A stretch of 20,371 nucleotides of DNA from JAFDVL01 sp043783625 (lineage in GTDB: Bacteria; Acidobacteriota; Blastocatellia; RBC074), in contig JAYVZE010000085.1 in assembly GCA_043783625.1 (NCBI GenBank), positions 1 through 20,371 on the forward strand, given 5' to 3'. The position numbers were made by a program, and so were the translations under genes. The notes under the pieces were generated by a model. That model was given only the letters and a program-made list of their open reading frames with translations, was not told where the DNA came from and did not search any database. Numbering within the stretch: the stretch's first letter is position 1; each line of letters opens with the position of its first letter. This document shows, one piece after another, positions 1 through 6,503 of this stretch.

Positions 1-10
1 AAGGCTTTTC

Positions 11-163
11 TAATAGCCCAGCCGTTCACGGCTGGGAACGTGGTCATCAACCCCGCAGCCCGATTGATCGGGCTTGCAAGGGCTTAAGCCAGGAAAAAAA
101 GCACGCTCAAGCGTCCTCAAATGTTTTCGATTCGTCATCCCAGTCGTGAACGGCTGGGCTATT
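11..163. repeat. REPIN-like pair of inverted near-palindromes
   Basis: No gene is visible in 1-218. This stretch holds a near-perfect palindrome at 17-36 (stem CCCAGCCG, loop TTCA) and an inverted copy at 139-158 that matches it at 19 of 20 positions; the flanking AATAG is also inverted. The single difference breaks one base pair in the right-hand copy. Between them are smaller hairpins at 57-74 (AGCCCGAT, loop TG) and 103-114 (ACGCT, loop CA). Two REP-like palindromes in opposite orientation about 100 bp apart is the layout called REPIN in other bacteria. No encoded protein or known family name can be given from the sequence alone. Confidence 0.7.
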
Positions 164-213
164 GGAAAAAAGCATCTTTCCCGCATGGCTTAACTTAATG
201 CCATTGGGCTGTT

Positions 214-249
214 GACTCTCAAGACTCTACAGACTCTAAAAACTCTATT
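214..249. repeat. 9-bp tandem repeat overlapping the 3' end of a gene
   Basis: Four consecutive 9-bp units, each starting (G/A)ACTCT, begin at 214, 223, 232 and 241. The array overlaps the stop codon and the last nine or ten codons of the minus-strand glycerophosphodiester phosphodiesterase gene, so the protein's last residues (LESVES) are repeat-derived. The 9-bp period equals three codons, so changes in unit number would not shift the frame. Confidence 0.7.
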
Positions 250-998
250 AACTTATCCGGCGTATCCGTACAGATTCCATCCACTCCACGTTCAATCATG
301 GTTTGATATTCCTGCTTGGAATTTGCTGTCCAGACATACAATTTTTTGCCTTGCTGTTTAATGTTGCGCGCCAGCCGCGCCGAACAGAGTTTGACCTGCA
401 TGCACAGCGTTTGATAATTATAATTTTTCAGCGCGATTTCAGGGAAGGCTTCACGCCAGCGTACGAATGGGTTCAGCGTCGCATTACCGAGAATCAATCC
501 AATTTCAATATCGCTGATTTCATCACCCAGTTTTTTCATCAAAGGCAAATCGAATGACGCAAGCATTACTTCATTTTTGACGCCGTAATCGCGTACCATT
601 TGCACAGTCTCAGCCGCCGCTTTCCGGTCTTTTATTTCCAGATACAATTGAATTTTCCCGCACGTCAGTTCTAACGTTTCCTGCAAGGTCGGGATGCGTT
701 CGCCTTTGCCGGCATCCGCCTTCCGCACTTCATCCAAAGTCATCTCGCTGACTTTGCCACGTAAATTTGTGGTATTCCGCAAATTATCATCGTGAATGAC
801 GACGATGTGACCGTCGCGGGTGGCGTGCAAATCCAGCTCAATCATATCCGCACCCATTTCGATAGCACGTGAAAATGCCAGCAGCGTATTTTCAGGTTCA
901 ACGGCGGAAGCTCCGCGATGAGCAATGACGAGGGGAGAAGTTCGCAGCGAGGAAAGTTCGCAGTTCGCAGTAAGAGAAGTTCGCGGTTCGCTGTTCAT
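219..998 (-). CDS. Glycerophosphodiester phosphodiesterase
   Basis: The 259-residue protein has the GDPD TIM-barrel signature: AHRGAS (26-31, catalytic His27-Arg28), PENT (35-38), IELDLHATRDG (53-63, metal-binding Glu54 and Asp56), VIHDDN (67-72, catalytic His69) and LEIKD later. The family hydrolyses glycerophosphodiesters to sn-glycerol 3-phosphate and an alcohol, for phospholipid turnover. The length suits a single-domain cytoplasmic enzyme of the UgpQ type, and no signal peptide is seen. The ATG at 998 is the only good start. About 20 residues before the conserved domain (RTS...LRTSP) are encoded by CTGCGAA-type repeats, and the last residues by a 9-bp repeat. No clear Shine-Dalgarno is visible. 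It is divergent from the c-di-GMP gene. The family call is secure; the substrate is not known. Confidence 0.9.
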   Translation of the reverse strand: MNSEPRTSLTANCELSSLRTSPLVIAHRGASAVEPENTLLAFSRAIEMGADMIELDLHATRDGHIVVIHDDNLRNTTNLRGKVSEMTLDEVRKADAGKGERIPTLQETLELTCGKIQLYLEIKDRKAAAETVQMVRDYGVKNEVMLASFDLPLMKKLGDEISDIEIGLILGNATLNPFVRWREAFPEIALKNYNYQTLCMQVKLCSARLARNIKQQGKKLYVWTANSKQEYQTMIERGVDGICTDTPDKLIEFLESVES

Positions 999-1230
999 AG
1001 TTCGCAGTAAGAAGTTAACAGTTAACAGAAATTAGTTTGTCGGTTGCAGTTTACCGCGAACTGCCTTTACTGCGAACTGCGAACTTCTTCCCTGCGAACT
1101 AAAACTTACGAACCAGTTTTGTAACGGCTTTGTAAGAAACAGCCAACAGACTTTTCATACAGTTCGCAGTAGGGAAGCTCACAATATTCTTACTGCGAAC
1201 TCCCCCTACTGCGAACCGCGAACTAACAAC
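939..1230. repeat. CTGCGAA/TTCGCAG short-word array with inverted arms
   Basis: The word TTCGCAG, or its reverse complement CTGCGAA, recurs about a dozen times, in places as a 7-bp tandem (1070-1085). Copies to the left mostly read AGTTCGCAG and those to the right CTGCGAACT, so the region can fold: 999-1010 pairs perfectly with 1067-1078 (12 bp), and 1162-1173 pairs perfectly with 1205-1216 (12 bp). A GTTAAC pair lies at 1014-1026. The array fills the divergent intergenic region between the phosphodiesterase and the c-di-GMP gene and runs into the 5' end of the first. The promoters of both genes must lie in or beside it, but no confident -35/-10 pair was found. Confidence 0.8.
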
Positions 1231-1243
1231 TGTGAACTGTTTT

Positions 1244-3706
1244 ATGAACCTGACTGAATACGCACAGCGCAACAAAACGATTTGGTGGATAGTCACAATT
1301 ACCGGGGCAACGACGACACTGTTCAGCCTCACGCAACTACACACATTTTCTCAAACACAAATCTGGCAATTCATCAGCCTGTTGATGGTGATTGTTTTCG
1401 CCGGACGTATGACGATTGCGATGCCGGGTGGAGCCGGGACTGTTTCCCCGACCGATGCCTTAATTTTTCTCGCGGCGTTTTTTCTGGGGACTCCGGCGGC
1501 TACCATCGCAGCCGCGTTCAATGGCTACGTCGCCACTTCCAACACGAATCGTCGCCCGGAAGAAATTGTTTACGGAGCCGCGACGTTAGCGACGGCAACT
1601 TCGTTCGCATCATCGTTGATGTACTGGATCATCGGATCGCAGAGCCACGCTACGTGGCGCGATTTATCAAATTATACAGGGCAATTGGATTGGTTGATGA
1701 TTGCTTCAGTTGCGCTCATCGGCGTTTATTTTGCTATTAGTTCTGGTCTGACGGCGACCTTTCAAGCGTGGAAAAATAATCAAAGTCCGATTGAATTCTG
1801 GGTCAGTCATCAACTCTGGCTGGCACTTTATATCTTTGCGGTTGGATTTATCACCACCGTTGTTTGTGTGCTGGTTCGTGCTTACAGCCCTTATTATTTG
1901 TTGCTGATTTTTCCGGTTTTGGGTGCGAGCTTTGCCGCGTGCAAAAGTTATTTTGCGAAAGTTGAATTCACTTCGCAGAGTCTCACTGAAATCTCGCGGC
2001 TGCATTTTGCTACGGTTGAAGCATTGGCAACGGCGATTGATGCCAAAGACCAGGTCACACATGAACACGTGCGCCGCGTACAAATTTATACGGCAGGAAT
2101 GGGGAAAATTCTTGGTCTGCCAAACAACGAAATCGAAGCCTTGCATGCCGGTGCTTTGATGCACGACATCGGAAAATTGGCTGTGCCGGATCATATTCTG
2201 AATAAGCCGGGAAAATTGACTCCGGCAGAATTCGAGAAAATGAAAATTCATACAACGGTCGGGGCGCGAATTTTAGAGCGCGTCGGCTTTCCGTATCCGG
2301 TCGTTCCGATTGTCAAATATCATCACGAACGATGGGACGGTAAAGGCTATCCTGAAGGATTGAAAGAAGAAAATATTCCGGTCACGGCGCGAATTTTAAG
2401 CATCGTAGATTGCTTTGATGCGATGCGCGAAGCGCGTGCCTATCGCCCTGCACTCGGACGCGAAGAGGCGTGTCGCTTACTCAACAATCAAAGCGGCAAA
2501 CATTTTGATCCGGCGTTGGTCGAAACGTTTTTAGAAAACCTACCGGAATTTGAAAATGCAATTTTGGCAGCCGGATTATCACTTGAAGCGACAACGCCAA
2601 TGTCATCAGATGTGGTCGAAGATTATGACCTGATTCATCAAAACGATCACTTTAATCAAATTGCTTCAGCGCATAATGAAATGTCTTCGCTCTATGAAAT
2701 TGCCCGCACTTTTAGCACGTCGTTAGACCTTGCGGATACGGCTTCGATTTTTGCGAATAAATTGAAAGACGTGATTCCGTTCGACACCTGTGTAATGTAT
2801 TTGTATGATGACGAACGCCAATGTTTACGGGTGAATCACGCAGTCGGGAAATTTGCCGAAGCCTTCACCGGACGCAAAGCCTACGCGCACGACGGCATCA
2901 CGGGATGGGTGCTGGCACATCGCCGAATCTTCAGTAACGCTGATCCTTCGCTGGATTTAGTCTCGCTGGAAATTCCTGATGGAGCCTTCAAAACTCTGGC
3001 GATTACACCGATGATGCGCGGCGAAGAATTGGTCGGTGTCCTTGCCTTATATTCCTCCGCGCTTGAGCAATATTCACCGGATCATTTGCGTTTGTTGGAT
3101 TCGATTTCCGGCTTGGCAGCGGATTCAATTTATAACGCCATCAATCATGCCGAAACGCGCGAATTCGCATTAACGGATGCGCTGACCGGAATGCCGAATT
3201 CACGGGCTTTGCACTTTCAATTCGCGCAGGAATCCAATCGTGCCAGCCGTCAAGGCACTGCGCTTTCAGTGTTGATGATGGATTTGGATGGCTTCAAAAA
3301 AATCAATGACACGTACGGTCATCACGCCGGAAATGAATTTTTGATCGGCATCGCAAAGGTCATAGGCAACGAATTACGCAGCTATGATTACCTCGCTCGC
3401 TACGCCGGAGATGAGTTCGTAGCCTTGCTGCCCGGTGCGACAGAAGAAGATGTCGAAGACCTGATGTGGCGCATTCATCGCAGCGTTGAGGCGTATCAGT
3501 TGCCTTCGAAAGAAGGTTTTCAGGCACGCGCCGGAATCAGCCTGGGTTCCGCACGCTTCAGCCTCGAAGCAAATTCTTTAGAACGCTTGCTGCGAATTTC
3601 TGATCGTCGCATGTACAAAAATAAACAGCTCCGTCGTCAGTATGAATTTTTGATGGAAGGCGGAGAAATGGGCGACACCGTGGCGCAGGCGATTGGAAGG
3701 AATTAG
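1244..3706 (+). CDS. Membrane HD-GYP / GAF / GGDEF cyclic-di-GMP signalling protein
   Basis: The frame is open from a GTG at 1232, but the ATG at 1244 (820 residues) is preferred because the GTG sits inside a repeat word. Numbering here is from the GTG. Residues 17-235 hold about six hydrophobic segments, an unassigned membrane sensor. An HD-GYP domain follows (about 255-435) with HDIGK (311-315) and HHERWDGKGYP (363-373), the signature of c-di-GMP phosphodiesterases. A GAF domain spans about 483-640. A GGDEF domain begins at DALTGMPN (649-656), with AGDEF (725-729) in place of GGDEF and an RSYD inhibitory I-site (716-719) at the usual spacing. AGDEF is a variant known in active cyclases. The protein could thus both make and break c-di-GMP at the inner membrane; which activity dominates cannot be read from the sequence. 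Confidence 0.9.
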   Translation: MNLTEYAQRNKTIWWIVTITGATTTLFSLTQLHTFSQTQIWQFISLLMVIVFAGRMTIAMPGGAGTVSPTDALIFLAAFFLGTPAATIAAAFNGYVATSNTNRRPEEIVYGAATLATATSFASSLMYWIIGSQSHATWRDLSNYTGQLDWLMIASVALIGVYFAISSGLTATFQAWKNNQSPIEFWVSHQLWLALYIFAVGFITTVVCVLVRAYSPYYLLLIFPVLGASFAACKSYFAKVEFTSQSLTEISRLHFATVEALATAIDAKDQVTHEHVRRVQIYTAGMGKILGLPNNEIEALHAGALMHDIGKLAVPDHILNKPGKLTPAEFEKMKIHTTVGARILERVGFPYPVVPIVKYHHERWDGKGYPEGLKEENIPVTARILSIVDCFDAMREARAYRPALGREEACRLLNNQSGKHFDPALVETFLENLPEFENAILAAGLSLEATTPMSSDVVEDYDLIHQNDHFNQIASAHNEMSSLYEIARTFSTSLDLADTASIFANKLKDVIPFDTCVMYLYDDERQCLRVNHAVGKFAEAFTGRKAYAHDGITGWVLAHRRIFSNADPSLDLVSLEIPDGAFKTLAITPMMRGEELVGVLALYSSALEQYSPDHLRLLDSISGLAADSIYNAINHAETREFALTDALTGMPNSRALHFQFAQESNRASRQGTALSVLMMDLDGFKKINDTYGHHAGNEFLIGIAKVIGNELRSYDYLARYAGDEFVALLPGATEEDVEDLMWRIHRSVEAYQLPSKEGFQARAGISLGSARFSLEANSLERLLRISDRRMYKNKQLRRQYEFLMEGGEMGDTVAQAIGRN

Positions 3707-3707
3707 G

Positions 3708-3780
3708 AGTTAGACAAGATTTACAAGATTTACAAGATAAATTCTTAAAATCCTGTTCATCATGTTAATCCTGTCTAATT
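3708..3780. terminator. Inverted repeat built of 9-bp units between convergent genes
   Basis: The left arm carries three 9-bp units (ACAAGATTT, ACAAGATTT, ACAAGATAA at 3714-3740). The right arm (3747-3780), read in reverse complement, is also 9-periodic (GACAGGATT, AACATGATG, AACAGGATT). Arms 3708-3741 and 3747-3780 are complementary at about 24 of 34 positions with a 5-base loop. It begins 2 bp after the c-di-GMP gene stop and ends about 24 bp before the stop of the oppositely transcribed aldehyde dehydrogenase. A role as a bidirectional transcription terminator is plausible but inferred. Confidence 0.6.
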
Positions 3781-3804
3781 CTTTTGCGTCATCCGTACCG
3801 TAAA

Positions 3805-5193
3805 TTAAAAGCTTAATCGCAAGTGAAATGATTTTGGTCTAGTAAAAGCATCGAAGCCAAATGTTGACAGGGTGCAGCCGCGTCCTGAATCTTTCACTCC
3901 GACCCACGCGAGCGCCGGATCAAGGTAATCACAACGATTCATGTAAACTGTACCGCATTCAATTTTTTCGCCAATACTGAGCGCGGCGTCAACGTCTGAA
4001 GTCCAAATCGAAGCCGTCAATCCATACCTGCTATCGTTCATCAATTCAATCGCTTCGTCGTCAGATTTGACGGACATAATGCCAACCACCGGACCAAAAG
4101 TTTCTTCGCTCATCACGAGCATGTTGTGGTCTACATTGACTAAAACTTGTGGTGCTAAATACGGCGTACCTTTTTGATTTTTTGAAAATAAGGTCGGAGC
4201 GATTAAGCCTTGCGCACCGCGATGTAATGCATCCTGAATATGTTCGCGCACCTTGTCCGCCGCCGCTGTGCTGACCATCGGCCCCAAGGTAATTTTTGGA
4301 TCAAGGGGATTGCCGAGGCGATATTGTTTCGTTAATTCGACAAAGCCTTCGACAAATTTTTCATAGACATTTTGATGCACGTAAATTCGTTCAATCGCGC
4401 AGCACGATTGCCCCGAATTAAACATCGCCCCATCCACTAAATTTTCGATAGCTGCTTCAAGTTGCGCATCCGCTCGCACGAATGCGGGGTCTTTTCCGCC
4501 AAGTTCAAGACCTGTAGAAATGAAGCGTTCGCTCGCGGCTTTTTGCACCGCGTGTCCTCCGGCAACAGAGCCAGTGAACGCGACAAAATTAATGCGCGAG
4601 TCTTTAATGACTTCAGCAACTTGATCGTGATTGATGTGTAAAAATTGAAAGACACCATCAGGCAACCCCGCATGTTTAAAGGCTTCGGCGTAACGCTCGG
4701 CGACGAGTGGAGTTTGCGGAGCGATTTTCAGAATCACAGCATTCCCCGCCAAAATCGCCGGAACAATCGCATTCACCGAAGCGAGCCACGGATAATTCCA
4801 CGGGGCGAGAACTAAGACAGTACCCAGCGGTTCCCGGCGAATAAACCGCTGAAAATTTTCTTTTGACTCAAGCTTAATGTCGGATAAAACTTCCTCAGCA
4901 ATATCGCAAAGATAATTCACGCGCTCCGCAAATCCGCGCTTGATTTCATTCGGAGTGTAAGCAATCGGACGCCCCATCTGCCACGTCAATTCTTCACCAA
5001 TTTTGTCCGCGCGTTCGACGAGATATGCGAGCATTTGTCGGCAAATTTTTACGCGCTCAGCAACAGAAATATTTTTCCATTCACGCTGCACCGTCACAGA
5101 TTTTGCGAGCGCAATTTCAATTTGTTCGTTCAAGGCGAGTTCACGTTCGGCGTAAATCATACCGTCAATCGGGCTGATAGTTTGTTGTTTCAT
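3805..5193 (-). CDS. NAD(P)-dependent aldehyde dehydrogenase
   Basis: The 462-residue protein is a full-length member of the aldehyde dehydrogenase superfamily, which oxidises aldehydes to acids with NAD(P)+. Visible landmarks are APWNYP (130-135, oxyanion-hole Asn), Lys156 in the cofactor site, FTGS (206-209), LELGGK (229-234, general base Glu230), GQSC (261-264, catalytic nucleophile Cys264) and EETFGPV for cofactor ribose contact. The overall pattern resembles succinate-semialdehyde dehydrogenase-like enzymes, but the substrate cannot be fixed. It is cytoplasmic with no signal peptide. The ATG at 5193 starts just before the usual N-terminal segment. It lies downstream of the glycosylase gene on the same strand, separated by 76 bp with a hairpin, so co-transcription is uncertain. 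Confidence 0.9.
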   Translation of the reverse strand: MKQQTISPIDGMIYAERELALNEQIEIALAKSVTVQREWKNISVAERVKICRQMLAYLVERADKIGEELTWQMGRPIAYTPNEIKRGFAERVNYLCDIAEEVLSDIKLESKENFQRFIRREPLGTVLVLAPWNYPWLASVNAIVPAILAGNAVILKIAPQTPLVAERYAEAFKHAGLPDGVFQFLHINHDQVAEVIKDSRINFVAFTGSVAGGHAVQKAASERFISTGLELGGKDPAFVRADAQLEAAIENLVDGAMFNSGQSCCAIERIYVHQNVYEKFVEGFVELTKQYRLGNPLDPKITLGPMVSTAAADKVREHIQDALHRGAQGLIAPTLFSKNQKGTPYLAPQVLVNVDHNMLVMSEETFGPVVGIMSVKSDDEAIELMNDSRYGLTASIWTSDVDAALSIGEKIECGTVYMNRCDYLDPALAWVGVKDSGRGCTLSTFGFDAFTRPKSFHLRLSF

Positions 5194-5210
5194 AGATCAA
5201 TTTTAAGGTC

Positions 5211-5244
5211 GTACAACGCTTTTGTTGTACAACAAGTTTGTTGT
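5211..5244. repeat. Competing hairpins of GTACAAC/GTTGT words
   Basis: GTACAAC (5211-5217) pairs with GTTGTAC (5224-5230) around a GCTTTT loop. The second arm can instead join the alternative hairpin CAACAA (5230-5235) with TTGTTG (5238-5243). The wording resembles the element near 11060 (GTACAACAA...TTGTTG), so the two may belong to one repeat family. It lies in the 76-bp gap between the glycosylase stop and the aldehyde dehydrogenase start, where it could act in transcript processing or attenuation; that role is inference. Confidence 0.55.
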
Positions 5245-5269
5245 GTGTAAAGCCTTCCGTCTTTCCAAC

Positions 5270-6466
5270 CTAGTCTGCCATCTCCACCTGCTTCGCGTTA
5301 ATTAAATTTGCCAATCGCTCTAGCGCTTCATCCAATTTTTTCTGCCGCGCTTTCGTTACCTTGATCGTCGGTTCCCAATATACTTTTCGCACTTCCAATG
5401 TGCCACGTTCCCGCTGAAATTTTGGATCAATGCGTCCGACCAATTGATCGCCTTCCAAAATCGGCAGCACGTAATAACCGTATTTTCGCTGCGGTTCGGG
5501 CACGAACGCTTCAAAGCGATAGTCGAAGCCGAACAGCCTTGCCACGCGCGCGCGATCACGAATCACGGGATCAAACGGCGAAAGCAAGCGCATCCGTTCG
5601 GGCGCATCAGGCAGCTTGCGCAATCGTGCTTGCCAATCACGAAGCGCAAAGCTGGCGCGCGGCTTTTCACCGTTTGTGCCTTCAATCATCACTGCCACAA
5701 TCTCGCCGGATTTCGCGGCTTGTTCGCACCATTGCCGCGCATGGGCGAGCGTGATGGCGCGCCAAAATTCGGCGATCTCTTTGGGCGTTGCGATCACCAA
5801 TCGCTCGAACGCAGTGCGGCACGCCCATTCGATATGCTCGGCTTCGGTTGGAGGTGCGAGCGTGGCGTGTTCAGGCAACACACGTTCGGTCAGATCGTAG
5901 ACCTTCTGAAATTTTTCGCGCCGCGTGACCATCAGTTCGCCGGTAAACCACAGATATTCTAGTGCTATTTTTTGCGGCTTCCAATCCCACCATCCAGCGG
6001 ACTGACCTTTGCGATTATGCTCGAAATCCTGTGAGCGCAACGGCCCTTCGCGTTCGATGCGTTGACGCACAAATTGCAAAATTTGATCGCGCTCCTTGCC
6101 GAGGCGATTAATCCAGCTCGAAGGATTGAGCAGTCTTCCTTCATATCGTTTGAAGCGCGGTTTCCAATGCGGAAACCACGCGGTCGGAATCGCTGCCGCA
6201 TCGTGCGTCCAATGCTCAAACAAATGCCGCTTGGTTTCGAGCAAGTGCGTGAAATGTTCATGGCTGTAACTGTCGAGACGACTGCCCAGCGTCAGGTGAT
6301 GCGCGCGCTCGACGTAGTTAATCGAATCAATTTGGACGAAGCCCATTTGCTCAATCAGCTTGGCGAGCGTTGTGCGCGTGGCTTTGCGTACGGGGTCGGC
6401 GAGCAAGCCTTGTGCGCCGAGAAATAGGCGGCGTGCGGCTTCAGTTGAAATCAGCGGAAGGTTCAT
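5270..6466 (-). CDS. ycaQ: YcaQ/AlkX-type DNA glycosylase (HTH_42 winged-helix family)
   Basis: The 398-residue protein matches the YcaQ-type HTH_42 family along its whole length. It has GFVQIDSIN (42-50, with the Q-x-D catalytic motif at Gln45/Asp47), RAHHLTLGSRL, a tryptophan-rich block GWWDWKPQK, VYDLTERVLP, LLSPFDPVIRDR and RKYGYYVLPIL followed by GRIDPK. E. coli YcaQ (AlkX) excises alkylated bases and unhooks interstrand DNA crosslinks without metal, acting in the cytoplasm. The Q-x-D motif points to this branch rather than the antibiotic-cluster AlkZ branch, which to my recollection has Q-x-Q. The start at 6466 fits the family N-terminus (LPLISTEAARRLFL). It begins 37 bp after the stop of the large regulator gene on the same strand and could be transcribed with it, though a functional link is not obvious. 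Confidence 0.88.
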   Translation of the reverse strand: MNLPLISTEAARRLFLGAQGLLADPVRKATRTTLAKLIEQMGFVQIDSINYVERAHHLTLGSRLDSYSHEHFTHLLETKRHLFEHWTHDAAAIPTAWFPHWKPRFKRYEGRLLNPSSWINRLGKERDQILQFVRQRIEREGPLRSQDFEHNRKGQSAGWWDWKPQKIALEYLWFTGELMVTRREKFQKVYDLTERVLPEHATLAPPTEAEHIEWACRTAFERLVIATPKEIAEFWRAITLAHARQWCEQAAKSGEIVAVMIEGTNGEKPRASFALRDWQARLRKLPDAPERMRLLSPFDPVIRDRARVARLFGFDYRFEAFVPEPQRKYGYYVLPILEGDQLVGRIDPKFQRERGTLEVRKVYWEPTIKVTKARQKKLDEALERLANLINAKQVEMAD

Positions 6467-6503
6467 CGTTGCTTCAGGATGCTTTTATACTTGGGGCTTC
6501 GTG

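Noticed and set aside
939..1230. CRISPR array
   Set aside because: Units are about 7-10 bp, irregularly spaced and in both orientations, with no 25-40 bp repeats, unique spacers or cas genes.
1232..1243. GTG start four codons upstream for the c-di-GMP protein
   Set aside because: It falls inside a repeat word and has no ribosome site; the ATG at 1244 is simpler, though not proven.
6467..6503. Continuation of the regulator into a kinase domain after a frameshift or stop
   Set aside because: The 37 bp after the stop encode nothing kinase-like in the same frame, and the glycosylase gene starts at once, so no remnant is visible.
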